Assembly: GCA_946902985.2 (NCBI GenBank)
Contig: OX336393.1
Coordinates: 52,325,265 to 52,389,264, forward strand
Source: Meconema thalassinum
Taxonomy: Eukaryota > Arthropoda > Insecta > Orthoptera > Tettigoniidae
Direction: 5' to 3'
Length of the DNA: 64,000 nucleotides
A program made the position numbers and the translations under genes. Below the pieces are notes generated by a model. It searched no databases. It saw nothing but the letters and a program-made list of their open reading frames with translations, and was not told where the DNA came from. Every line of letters begins with the position of its first letter. Position 1 is the stretch's first letter. Shown piece after piece: positions 10,195 through 20,127 of the stretch.

Positions 10195-10497
10195 TGATGA
10201 TGATAATGATGATGATAATTGTTGTTTTAAAGGGCCTAACATCTAGGTTATCGGCCCCTAATGGTTTGGGTGATCGTGAAGATGATAATGAAATGTAAAC
10301 TATAACTAAAACTAACTACTAACTTATAAACTAGAAGAAGAAATGGAAAACAAAATGAGAATAAGGCAAATAAAGGACAGGGGGGGGGGGGGAAATGCCC
10401 TCAACCCTCGAAGAATGCGGATTGAGGGACTTGGAAGGAAGGAGAGCCATGAAAGGCAGAGAGGAAAGTGAAAGAGCAGAGGGTCCGTCCCAGATGT
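10195..10497 (-). mobile_element. Family F copy F3, 3' part
   Basis: The plus strand reads GATGATGAT..., then AAAGGGCCTAACATCTAGG and TTATCGGCCCC, the reverse of the type 1 hairpin and ATC tail, then a G run and the F module 'gaaatgccctcaaccctcg'. It stops at about 10497 where the CR1-like LINE begins; the rest of F3 resumes at about 14205. Confidence 0.75.
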
Positions 10498-10498
10498 A

Positions 10499-13400
10499 AT
10501 AGATAGATAGATAGATAGATTTATTTACCATCAACAGGATAGGCACCCAATTACAGATGATATAATAAAACATAATAAACATTAAATTTACATAAAAGCA
10601 ACTATTTAACTAACCTAGAAACAAACATTGATTCAAGCTTATAAACTAAGTTACACTTTAATTAAAATAACAATTATAACACACAATATATACAACAAAC
10701 ACCTACGATCTTGAGTTCAACAATGATCTACGAATTTCAGTAGGCTTCGAGTAAAATATATCTATAGCGCTATCAAGATGGTTTAGAGAACGCAACGCCA
10801 TTAATAACCAGGAATTTGCATGGGCTACAGTTCTACACTTCTGGATCCGGAAAGTGAGTCTTTGCCTTGTATTGCGGCCTGGAACATGAAGCGGAATCAA
10901 ACACAAAAGGGGCGCACAGTCGATTCTATTGGTCAGACACTTATATAGAAACATGGCGTTGGCACACATGCGGCGAGACCTCAAAGACCGCATACCCATG
11001 GTTCCACAGAAGGTCTCATAATCCAATGTAGAGAGTCGAATGCCCATATACCTACAGCTGATCCACTTCATGAATCTCACCTGCACTCTCTCTAACCGCT
11101 GAATAGCATATTGCTGAGAAGGCAGCCATACCTCACAACAGTATTCAACAGTCGACCTTACATATGCTAAAAATAAAATTTTGAGAGAACCTATATTGGC
11201 GAATTCACTACAATTTCTCTTCAGAAAACCTAGTAATCTGAACCCCTTACTTGTCACCTTATCTACATGTTTTAGAAATGACAACCCGTCATCGTTGGTA
11301 ATTGTTACACCTAGGTCGTTTACTTCATTCACACGCACTAATACAGAGTTACTTATACTATAATTCCTCATGACAGGTGCCAACTTCCTAGAAAATGTTA
11401 TCACATTGCATTTTGATATATTAAGGTCAAGTAACCACTTAGTACACCAATCTGTTAGTAGATGTAGGTCTAATTGAAGCAAGTCACAGTCTGACTCGTG
11501 GTCTATTACTCGAAACAGTTTCAAATCATCAGCGTATAGAAGGCAGTTACTATTCTTGAAGACCCCAGTTAAATCATTAATAAAGATTACAAATAAAAGT
11601 GGCCCCAAGATGGAACCCTGAGGAACACCAGAAGTTGGAAAGTATGGATTTGAAGTTTGACCATCGGATTTAACAAAGCAAATTCTTTCAGTGAGATAGC
11701 TTCTAATCCACTCTAAAACGCTGCCGCCTATTCCATACGCCGACAATTTGATTAATAATGCCTCATGTTGTACGGAATCAAAGGCTTTGGAAAAATCTGT
11801 GTATATGGCATCTACTTGTTGACTCCTGTCCAAGGCATTTGATATGAAGTTGACGTACACTGCCAGGTTCGAAACAGTCGAGCGCTTCTGAACGAATCCA
11901 TGCTGAGCAACATTAATGTACTGGCCAACTGACCTGTATATCCTATTGTACACAATCTTCTCCGCCACCTTTGATAGGAGGGATAGCAGGACGACTGGCC
12001 TATAGTTGTCAAATACCCTTTTGTCACCCTTTTTGAATACTGGAATTACGTATCCCTTCTTCCACTCACACGGAAAGCATCCAGACTTAAAAGATATATT
12101 TAAAATTGCACTGAGAGGTATCGCCAACTGAGAAGCACATTCTCTAAGTACAAGACCTGGTATCTCATCAGCCCCAAACGATTTTGCAGTATCCAATGAT
12201 GACAGAATCTCACACACTTCAAAGGGCGTAGTCCGGATCGACATCAATCCCTGATTACACACGATTGGGACAGACGAGTGACACGGCCTCGCAGGAGAGT
12301 GATACTTCTTGAAGCCCTCTGCAAATTTATCAAGAATAGTTTTCTTGTCCTGGATTTCGATTCCATTCTGACACATAGTGGACGGTAAACGTGAAGATTT
12401 TCTTTTATTGTTTACAAAATTCCAAAAATGCTTTGGATTGGTGGTTAATTTTGATTCAACTGAGATCACATAGTCTTTGTATTTTCTGTTCTGGAGTCTC
12501 TTATATTCCCCCCGTATCACCGAAAATTGAACATAGTCACACCAAAAGCCCGATTTCTTGAACCTTTTTCTGACTCTCTCTTTTTCTTTCAACTTGTTGA
12601 TTACCTCTGTATCGTACCAAACTGGATACTTCCGAGTATTGATTGTGCGATTGGGCACTGAATCCTTGATTACTGCTTTGAGGAGGTCGTAAAACAGACT
12701 TAAAGCCTCATCAACAGAGGGAGAATTATCCATCAAATACCATGGACACATCGATAGAAGGTCTCTCATGAGGGGAAAATCAGCTTTAGTCCAAGTATAT
12801 ATTACCCTTCTTAGTGATTGTGGACGGATAATTCGCGGCAAGGATAGTGAGAATTCCACTGCATCGTGGTCTGACTTAACTACCTTCTCAGCCTGAATAC
12901 ATTGCGTATGTGCGGAGAGTTGTTCAGAGACTAGCACCAAATCCAGGAAATTGTTATTGCGTGTAGGGAAATGACACATTTGCTGTAGATTAAACTCACT
13001 GATAATCTCTAGAAACGATAGGACTTCCTCACATCTTTGCTTTATAAAGGGTTCAGGGGTCCAGGCTAATTCACTGATGTTAAAGTCCCCACACACTACG
13101 ACTATGTCTTGGGGGTTTAAAACAGCTGTGACATTGCCCAGCGTCTGACGCAAATCACTCAGCCTAACCTTCACCTCGTCCGGTGGTAGATAGCAGCACA
13201 CGATGAATACCGCCCGTCCAGGTTTAGGCCTGACCTTGACCACAAGGCACTCCCAACACCCTGCCAACTCCGGCCTTGATACCGGATTCAGGATATTTTT
13301 CACGGCCACAAGTACGCCTCCACCCTTAGTTTTGGTGTCATGAACGAGTTGTCTGTCTTGTCGAAATATACTGTAATCACTGGACAGTATCTCGTTCTCG

Positions 13401-14204
13401 TCCACTGCATCATTCAACCATGATTCTACGACACAAATACAATCAATTTCAGCATCACTAAAAGCTAGGTTGAATTCCGATAATGAAGTACACATACTCG
13501 CTACATTTTGATAGAAGAAAGTCATATCATTACACTGACCAGGTCCCGGGTTCAATTGCACATCGCCTGACAGTGCCAATAGGAGCATGGCTATCACATT
13601 GCCGGACATTTTCAAATACGTGGATCTTTGACAACCACTTGTTTGCTTCAACGCCAGGTACTGTGTTCCATTCAAGCTAAGCACATGGCATGATATTTTA
13701 AGTTCATTGTTCACAATGAAGTCTTCCCAGCATTCCACGAACTCGAAATGGTAGCCACGGTAGCTACGAACACAAACGTTAACCGATATTAAGCAGCATT
13801 TAAAAGCCACGAATACGCAAAAGAGACGGAGCGCAACCGACACCATCCTGTTCGCTGGGTAAACAGTGGGTGAAATGAAGATGAGGGAATTAGATTGTTC
13901 TTCCCTAGTTCAAGAGTCTTAGGACTACGATTATCTTAAATTAAGGTTCTGATTTAGGACTTACATTGGCTTCTATAACAAGTGCTACTCATTATTATGA
14001 ATGTGCTGTTGGATTCATCAAAAATGTTTCTCCCCAATAAACGCAGCTCTCCTCTACACAACCAGGCTGACTTAAAATGCCTTCTTACTAATGACACAGG
14101 TACATGCCCACAGTCCCGAGAGAGAAAACTATTATTTTCGACTGTGGACAGCACAGAAGCGAATGTCAATCCCTTTGCACATGTCGCGCATGAGAGCTTT
14201 CCAA
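10499..14204 (-). mobile_element. CR1-group non-LTR retrotransposon, probably near full length
   Basis: The element contains one long ORF (10703-13846) with endonuclease and reverse transcriptase. The 3' end on the minus strand is a tandem ATCT repeat (about 10499-10522), a typical short microsatellite terminus for this group. It is inserted in family F copy F3, whose two halves flank it, and this fixes the 5' end at roughly 14.2 kb, leaving about 350 bp upstream of the ORF. I could not define a clear target duplication. No separate ORF1 is seen. Confidence 0.85.
10703..13846 (-). CDS. CR1-like LINE ORF2: endonuclease plus reverse transcriptase, with 2A-like motif
   Basis: A 1047-residue open frame starting at ATG 13846. 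Residues 1-24 are strongly hydrophobic (signal-peptide-like). Residues 88-102 read LLLALSGDVQLNPGP, a 2A-like ribosome-skipping motif. An apurinic-like endonuclease follows (VESW around 140-143, GDFN 253-256, SDHD 325-328). The reverse transcriptase occupies about 585-840, with FSKAFDSVQHE (685-695), SGVPQGSILGPLL (739-751) and the catalytic YADD at 771-774. The C-terminal part (about 860-1047) is the usual LINE tail region. The protein would nick the target and copy its own RNA. The frame has no internal stop and all the key catalytic motifs, so it may be active or only recently dead. Assignment to the CR1/L2 group rests on domain order, motif style and the microsatellite 3' end. Confidence 0.92.
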   Translation of the reverse strand: MVSVALRLFCVFVAFKCCLISVNVCVRSYRGYHFEFVECWEDFIVNNELKISCHVLSLNGTQYLALKQTSGCQRSTYLKMSGNVIAMLLLALSGDVQLNPGPGQCNDMTFFYQNVASMCTSLSEFNLAFSDAEIDCICVVESWLNDAVDENEILSSDYSIFRQDRQLVHDTKTKGGGVLVAVKNILNPVSRPELAGCWECLVVKVRPKPGRAVFIVCCYLPPDEVKVRLSDLRQTLGNVTAVLNPQDIVVVCGDFNISELAWTPEPFIKQRCEEVLSFLEIISEFNLQQMCHFPTRNNNFLDLVLVSEQLSAHTQCIQAEKVVKSDHDAVEFSLSLPRIIRPQSLRRVIYTWTKADFPLMRDLLSMCPWYLMDNSPSVDEALSLFYDLLKAVIKDSVPNRTINTRKYPVWYDTEVINKLKEKERVRKRFKKSGFWCDYVQFSVIRGEYKRLQNRKYKDYVISVESKLTTNPKHFWNFVNNKRKSSRLPSTMCQNGIEIQDKKTILDKFAEGFKKYHSPARPCHSSVPIVCNQGLMSIRTTPFEVCEILSSLDTAKSFGADEIPGLVLRECASQLAIPLSAILNISFKSGCFPCEWKKGYVIPVFKKGDKRVFDNYRPVVLLSLLSKVAEKIVYNRIYRSVGQYINVAQHGFVQKRSTVSNLAVYVNFISNALDRSQQVDAIYTDFSKAFDSVQHEALLIKLSAYGIGGSVLEWIRSYLTERICFVKSDGQTSNPYFPTSGVPQGSILGPLLFVIFINDLTGVFKNSNCLLYADDLKLFRVIDHESDCDLLQLDLHLLTDWCTKWLLDLNISKCNVITFSRKLAPVMRNYSISNSVLVRVNEVNDLGVTITNDDGLSFLKHVDKVTSKGFRLLGFLKRNCSEFANIGSLKILFLAYVRSTVEYCCEVWLPSQQYAIQRLERVQVRFMKWISCRYMGIRLSTLDYETFCGTMGMRSLRSRRMCANAMFLYKCLTNRIDCAPLLCLIPLHVPGRNTRQRLTFRIQKCRTVAHANSWLLMALRSLNHLDSAIDIFYSKPTEIRRSLLNSRS

Positions 14205-14640
14205 CTCCCGAGAGAAAGGGAGAAAGGGAGAAAACCGGACCCAGCTCAGGAATTCCTCGGGGTCGCCAACTCCCGAACTCACCAGCCGTGATCCCCTGAG
14301 GGTGTAGCAATATCCAGGGTGCACCAGAAGTGGTGGGGCTACATACACCCTGCCTCCTTGAGGGCCTTGAGCAGAAGGCAGGAGATTACATGAAAAGAAA
14401 AAGAAGGCTGACCCCTCGCAGAAGGAGGGTATCAGAAAAGATAGACAAGGGCCAATTAAGGCGGGAAAGTGAAAGACTCCCTAGACCTCGGATACCCTAA
14501 TACCATCGGGATTGGAAGAGAACAAGAGTTGACCAAATGAGGTCGACAGGAAAGAAGACAGAGATGAGCCCGGCACAAGTAAGTGGAAGCAATGCTGGAC
14601 TCAACTGGAGCCCCGTGGTCACCAACCCACGTCCCAATAA
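14205..14640 (-). mobile_element. Family F copy F3, 5' part
   Basis: It continues F3 after the LINE: 'aaccggacccagctcagga', 'gggtcgccaactcccg', 'ggtgcaccagaagtggtgg' and 'gataccctaataccatcggg' are the reverse of F 5' landmarks. Similar but more diverged sequence ('ccatgttgtccaagc') may extend a little further. Confidence 0.75.
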
Positions 14641-15013
14641 ATGTGTACCCCTGTGGGGGCCAATGTTGTCCAAGCTATCCTGCCTTCCCTTGGGATTGTG
14701 CTTGGCTTGAGCAGTTGTATGCCATTGGCCACCCATAATACCTTGTAGCATTCGAATGAACTACTTTCAAGGTGGCTTAAATAATATTACAATTAAGGGA
14801 GTACGTACAAGTGCGTCCAGCAAGTTCCTCGACTGGATCTAATACTTATTTCATGAGCTCTGGGCCATGCCTCGTGACACTTGGAGATATGGGCCAGTAA
14901 CTTGTCCGAGGGTGTTCAATAGCTTCAAGGTCCCTCCTTAGCCATTCAAACAGTTTCCCTTAAATTAAGTAAAGTATTGTTTGTTAGTGTTAATTGTTTG
15001 CATCACTCGTAAT
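14641..15013. other. Stretch without gene
   Basis: Nothing coding or clearly repeated is recognised, apart from faint F-like similarity at its left edge. Confidence 0.4.
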
Positions 15014-15308
15014 AACCCCTGGCACCACAGCCCATGAAGGGCCCAGGCCTACCAAGCGACCGCTGTCCTGCCATTTGGCTTCCAGATATTGGGACAGCGC
15101 GTTGGATCCCCTCGGCCGTTAATCTTGGTTTTCGTGACCGGGGCGCTGCCTCACTGTCAGACAGCTACTCAATTGTCCTCACGAGGCTGAGTGCAACCCG
15201 TTCCAGCCCACACGTCAGTTTCTAAAATCCCTGATGGAGCCGGGAATCGAACCTAGGGCCTCCGGGTGAGAGGCAGGCACGCTATCCCAACACCACGAGG
15301 CTGGCGCA
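15014..15308 (-). mobile_element. tRNA-derived SINE, family beta
   Basis: On the minus strand the head carries CGTGGTGTTGGGATAGCG (A-box region, about 15278-15298) and GGTTCGATTCCC (B box, about 15240-15252). The body matches the plus-strand beta copy at 19770-20086 through 'gtcagacagctactcaattg' and 'ttaatcttggttttcgtgac'. Confidence 0.8.
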
Positions 15309-15659
15309 TCACTCTACACTAGGGTTGCCAACCTTCTCGATTTGAGTGGGAAATTTGATATACCCATTTCATACAGCAGCGGGAAGACCCCTTCCCCGAT
15401 ATTCATCTGAAACATACAATTAAACCACGAATTGTGTCTACTCGCATGAGTATAAACCACGCGCCTGGCTTTGTTGGTATGAGGGATTGACGCAAACCAG
15501 GGGATAGCGTCTTGTTTATTTATGTAAGCGCACTTTTTAAACAAATAATCGATATTTATGAAATCAGAGTGTACCTCATCACTGCTGCGGGTTATCTTTC
15601 TTATGAATGCTCATTTGTTACGATCGGTTACTTGTGTGTACCCCGTGTGCACAGCCAGT

Positions 15660-16440
15660 AACGATTCAACACGGAGCTGTAAAATGGGTTGCCTACCCAC
15701 CCGCAATCGGCTTGAAATCTGCTCGCAGCGCGCTAGCGACGGGGCTGAGTTCGATTTCACTGATTGCCGCTTTCTTATGCGGCATTGCAAAGTACTGGAT
15801 TTCTTAATTTGGGGCTACGTCAGGTCGAGAGTATTTTTAAGATCATCAATAACATCCGATGAAATGGAGCTCGTCATTACCGAAGCCTTTGCGGAAATTA
15901 CTTCTCAGATGTTGTCGAACTCAAGAGAGAACTTCATGCGACGAGTGGCCCTCTGCTTGGAAAATGATAGACGCCACTTCGAACACCTTATGTAAATGTC
16001 CATTTGCAGTAGATGTAACGTCTGTGACAAATTAACTTTTTTGTCGCATCGAAGACTGAATACAATTTTGCAACAAATCATTTCCAAATTGTATCTCGTT
16101 TTGTGGTATTGGGTTAAAAAGCAATACATTTTGTTGCAAATAAAATGCAACACTAAAATACATTGTGTTTTAATAAACTATGTTGTAAAAAAAATCCATA
16201 GAAATGCTCTGCAAAAGCCATTAACTGAAGCGTAAAATAATAAGTTCTGAAACAGAAATCGTTCAAACTTATTGTGAAGCCTGTGTAAATATATCTTCTA
16301 AGAGCAAAATACTTAGCAAAGCTGCATAAAATGCCGGCAATCAGTGAAATCAAACCTAGCCCCGTCGCTAGCGCGATGCGAGCAAATTTCAAGCCGATTG
16401 AGGGTGGGTAGGCAACCCATTTTACAGTTTCGTGTTGAAT
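15660..16440. repeat. Inverted repeat around a mariner-like fragment
   Basis: Arms at about 15660-15802 and 16316-16440 share, in opposite orientation, AATGGGTTGCCTACCCACC and 'cgctagcgacggggct'. The outer flanks also share a direct match ('cgtcttgtttattt' at about 15508 and 16508). The repeats flank the transposase C-terminal piece at 15796-15995, so this is probably a rearranged mariner-like element. Exact ends are not resolved. Confidence 0.65.
15796..15995 (+). pseudogene. C-terminal end of a mariner-like transposase
   Basis: The frame ending at TAA 15995 reads LDFLIWGYVRSRVFLRSSI, then EITSQMLSNSRENFMRRVAL and HFEHLM. From family knowledge this is the segment after the third catalytic residue in DUF4817-type mariner-like transposases (usual pattern LDFFLWGYLK...). 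The upstream part of the open frame (15558-15795) does not belong to the family and overlaps one arm of the inverted repeat. It is a fragment and cannot be active. Confidence 0.7.
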
Positions 16441-16559
16441 CAGAACAGGCTGTACATACCACCCTCCTGGCTTTACTGTTATCCTTGACGCGGCACAGTT
16501 CTGGCAGGGACCATCGTCTTGTTTATTTGTTTAAACAGACATTATGAACAAATAAATTA

Positions 16560-16781
16560 ATTTCCGTTGACCTTTCACGAAATGCAAGATTAATGCTTCC
16601 AGCCAAGCTGGACATTCAGCAACGTCATAGATCTACGTTTTTATAAACAATAGATGTTTTCCAGTAATACTATTCATGATTGAATAACCTGTATCTTTTG
16701 AAGTAGCCTATTTATACGCATTATATCATTCTTTGAGCCTGGCTGGAAGCATTAACCCGTGACATTCAACAACATCATATA
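16560..16781. other. Short stretch without gene
   Basis: It contains two similar 'agcctggctggaagcattaa'-like boxes (about 16600 and 16738) with nearby 'cattcaacaacatcat'. No coding sequence is seen. Confidence 0.4.
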
Positions 16782-16968
16782 CAGGGTGTTGCAGAAATAC
16801 TTTTACAAACTTTGGGGATTGGTTCCTTTCACCAAAACAAGAAAAAGAAGTTCATATACACATATGTCCCAAAATCATTCGTTTTCGCTTTATTAATGAA
16901 AGAACGTTGTACAGTGACGCATTAATTGACAGCCTGTTTGGAAGTGTTTAACACGTGATCTCATATCA

Positions 16969-18229
16969 AACAAGAAGTTCCGTGACGTACTAATGAGCCT
17001 ACTTTTCTTAAAATTTAAGATTCATGCCAATGATTAATCTATATGCATCTATCTAGAATAATTACGAAATTAAGTTGGTAATATCGAAATTTCTAATTGG
17101 TTCGAAATACTGTATACATGGCATACTATAGCCTAATAGATAACTACAGTTGGCAGCCCTGGTGACTGAATATATTCTTAGCTCCATCTCTTAAGGTACA
17201 GAATACAAAATTTGGTTGAAGTCCAATGGATAGCATGGACGTTACATGCAGTTAAACATTGGATTTAACAGCGCGCATAAAATTATGTTGGCAACGATGA
17301 CATACATGTATTGGTCAGGAATAATCTGAAATAATATGATCTATTGTTGTGTCAATTTTGAATGAAATCCATTAATTAGTATAGAAGTTACATGCATTTT
17401 AAAATTGGCAGCACTGGCGTAGGCCTATATTAGTTATTCCAAATTAATCTAGAATGCCAGGTACTATACTTGTGCAATGTTTAGAGCTATTGGCTTGCAT
17501 ACTTTCTGATATATTGATATTTGGGTAACAAAAATAGAGACAGTTGGCAGCCCTGGTTGCTCTTAAGAATACGCATAGTCATATCTGTTATGGTACACGT
17601 AGCACACACGAAATTTGGTTGAAATCCAAATGATAGTATAGAAGTTACATGTATTTAAAGTTGGACCTCTCAGCAGGCTTAGAATCATGTTGGTAGCACT
17701 GACGTATATAAGTTACTCCAAATTAATATGGAATATCAGGTACTATACGTGTGCATAGTTTAAAGCTGTCGGCTTGCATACTTTCTGATATATGGGTATT
17801 TGGATTTAAAAATTGACAGCATTTATTAACAGTTGGCAGCCCTGGTGGCTCTTAAGAATATGCTCAGTCATATGTGTTTATGTACACAGAGCACATACGA
17901 AATTTGGTTGAAATCCAACTGATAGTGTAGAAGTTATATGCATTTAAAATTTTGACCTATCAGCAGGCTTAGGATCATTTTGGCAACACTGCCATGTATA
18001 GCCTCCTGGAAATTAAACTGCAATATTATTATCTATACGTGTGCCAATTTTGAAATAGCTCCCATTCATATCTTCCAAGATATCCAACATGGAGCTCAAA
18101 TTTCAATTGCGATATTTCAGCAGTTGGTGGCACTGACATCATTTTCAAATATTGCCGTGAGATATTCAGGTATAGATCTTTACTCCTACCAAATTATGTT
18201 TAGATTGCTCCAGCCGTTTAGGAATTGAT

Positions 18230-18262
<33 letters not shown>

Positions 18263-18378
18263 GCCAGCCAGCCAGACAGACAGACAGACAGACAGAAGGA
18301 CAGACAGACACACATTTGTCCGATCTCATAAGTCTACTTTTTCCTCATTTTTGCAAAATGTGAAAAGTAGGCTAAAAA
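16969..18378 (+). mobile_element. Family G, copy G1
   Basis: It starts AACAAGAAGTTCCGTGACG and ends in a hairpin (CTACTTTT...AAAAGTAG) followed by GCTAA. Between them are degenerate tandem units: TTGG starts at 17151, 17288, 17405, 17544, 17690, 17833, 17980 and 18124, about 140-147 bp apart over most of the length. Before the terminal hairpin is a CA repeat and a CAGA repeat (18234-18312). No coding sequence. Inserted in the mariner-like element. Confidence 0.75.
18234..18312 (+). repeat. CA and CAGA microsatellite of G1
   Basis: About 14 CA units run into CAGC and CAGA tetranucleotide repeats. Similar CA or CAGA/GTCT tracts occupy the same position in other G copies (23783-23836, 25808-25846, 26628-26700, 58235-58270, 59714-59762), so it is part of the family structure. 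Confidence 0.85.
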
Positions 18379-18720
18379 GGTTCCTGACACCACAGATAAA
18401 AGTCTAACGAACCGTGCAAGCCATGGAACGGGTCCTCCTCTGCCCAACCATCTGTCCTGGAGGATCTCCGTCTGGGCGGTGCGAACAAGGTGACTAAAGT
18501 GTGCAAGAGCCCCATCATGCATCCACCACATACGTTGTCGTATTTGCAGGGGCACATTGCCATGCAGTAAGTCTGAAAGGGTGTTCTGGATAAAGTCTCT
18601 GGAGACAGTACCTGTAAGACGTGCTGGTAGAACGTGTGGACCTACAATGCCAGCCCACACATTAATCCTCAACTGGTGCTGATGACGAGCCTGTCTGGAA
18701 CACCTGTGCATTTGACAGTT
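18379..18720 (-). pseudogene. Core fragment of a mariner-like transposase
   Basis: The minus-strand frame includes INVWAGIVGPHVLPARLTG, LRQRMW-type QIRQRMWWMHDGALAHF and RWLGRGGPVPW, a highly recognisable segment of insect mariner-like transposases around the second catalytic Asp (in WMHDG). The next block, which should be SPDLNPLDFFLW, is found only as SLDFYLW one frame over, so there is a frameshift and loss near 18415. The fragment ends at element G1. It belongs to the same transposase type as the pieces at 2833-3108 and 15796-15995. Confidence 0.8.
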
Positions 18721-18855
18721 TTTCCATCTGTCGGTGTCAGGAACCTTTATTTATATGAGTTCATGTGTTAAACACTTCCAAACAGGCTGTCAATTAATGT
18801 GTCACTGTACATTTTTCTTTCATTAATAAATCGAAAACGAGGGATTTTGTGACAT

Positions 18856-19729
18856 GGTGGCTACTACACCTGGAAAGCTCCTGGATTTTTATTAGGTCTG
18901 GAAAATTCCTGGAAAACTCCTGGAAAATGACAAAAAAATTGTAAACTCCTGGAAAATAGCCACTGTTAATTAATTATAAAAATCTTTCCATCTTAAATCA
19001 TACTCCCGCTGTGGTTTTGGGTGAGCTCTCTATCGTTAACGAAAGAAATTTCCTCAGGCTACCTGTTTCTGTGTGGGAGAACACGCGATAGTATTTTTGT
19101 AAAACATATTGAGTATAGACAACTTCACCGCAATAAAATTGCAAGGGGCATTCATTTCTCTCTTTTTTTAAGCGGATATTTGAGTATGTAATCTGTGTAA
19201 TTTAGTTTGCATATTTAATGATTGGTGCTAGGCTTATTACTTACAATACCAGCATTTGCTTGAAGATGTGGAAAACGAGCATACTTCTATGACGACTGAT
19301 GTTGGAATAGAGCCCCTTTCGCGTCGTCGCGTGTCGTGAATTTCAGTCCTCATGCCAGAATTAAAATCATTGACAGAATCAGGAATTGAACTCAGAATCT
19401 TTGATACAAGAGTCCAAATATGCACCTTTACATCACGTTGGCGTCATATATGGATCATAGCCAACGTGAAAATTAGAGAGTCACCAAGGCTTTTTTAAAA
19501 CAACAATTAAATCATTTGTGTGTAGGCTTGCGTATCAATAACGCTCACCACTAATTTTTGTCATCATCTGTATAAGTAAACCAAACACAACTGCTTTATT
19601 TTGGTCTTGAAGTAGGCAACCGATAAAGCCCCGCACTTGCGCTTATTTTTAAATCTGGAAAAATGAGAATTACTCCTGGAAAATTCCTGGAAAACTTCTG
19701 GAAAATCGTTGACCGATTTGAGTTGGCAC
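18856..19729. mobile_element. Unclassified ~870-bp insertion
   Basis: It begins GGTGGCTACTACACC and ends TTGGCACCAT, with short GGTGGC/GGTGCC inverted termini. Both ends carry repeats of the type TCCTGGAAAATTCCTGG (about 18873-18960 and 19660-19705). The interruption is proven by the left copy of the surrounding terminal repeat, where the two flanks are contiguous. No coding sequence recognised. Confidence 0.55.
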
Positions 19730-19769
19730 CATGTGTATATGAACTTTTTTCTTGTTTAGGTGCAAGGAA

Positions 19770-20086
19770 CAGCCGGCCCCGTGGTGTTGGGGTAGCGCGC
19801 CTGCCTCTCACCCGGAGGCCCCGGGTTCGATCCCTGGCTCCGTCAGGGATTTTAAAACTGACGTGAGGGTTGGAACGGGGTGCACTCAGCCTCGTGAGGA
19901 CAATTGAGTAGCTGTCTGACAGTGAGACAGCGCCCCGATCACGAAAACCAAGATTAACGGCCAAGGGGACCCGGCGCGCTGATCACGCGTCACCCCAATA
20001 TCTGCAGGCCGAATGGGTGGGCAGCGGTCGCTTGGTCGGCCTTAGCCCATCATGGGCTGTATAGTGCCAGGGGTAGGTACAAGGAA
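19770..20086 (+). mobile_element. tRNA-derived SINE, family beta
   Basis: The head reads GTGGTGTTGGGGTAGCGCGC (A-box region, about 19781-19800) and GGGTTCGATCCC (B box, about 19822-19833), followed by the beta body and 'gggctgtatagtgccagggg'. The flanks AGGTGCAAGGAAC (left) and AGGTACAAGGAAC (right) form a 13-bp target duplication with one difference. It lies inside the right terminal repeat of the mariner-like element. Confidence 0.85.
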
Positions 20087-20127
20087 CCAATCCCCAAAGT
20101 TTGTAAATGTATTTCTGAAACACCCTG

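Larger units (their letters stand above)
16782..20127. mobile_element. Mariner-like element with long terminal repeats and three nested insertions
   Basis: The left end starts CAGGGTGTTGCAGAAATAC and the right end, reversed, starts CAGGGTGTTTCAGAAATAC; both are flanked by TATA. The terminal repeats continue inward for roughly 200 bp, but the right one is found in pieces (18720-18855, 19730-19769, 20087-20127), because an ~870-bp element (18856-19729) and SINE beta (19770-20086) lie within it; element G1 (16969-18378) sits at the inner edge of the left one. With these removed the original unit is about 750 bp and retains a transposase fragment on the minus strand (18379-18720). Confidence 0.8.

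Noticed and set aside
15558..15795. N-terminal part of the 145-codon frame as a transposase start
   Set aside because: Only the part from about 15796 matches the family. The upstream part lies in an inverted-repeat arm and has no similarity.
16969..18378. Firm Helitron assignment for family G
   Set aside because: The hairpin plus CTAA fits, but the 5' TC terminus and a Rep/helicase are not seen and the internal tandem structure is unusual. Kept as a hypothesis only.
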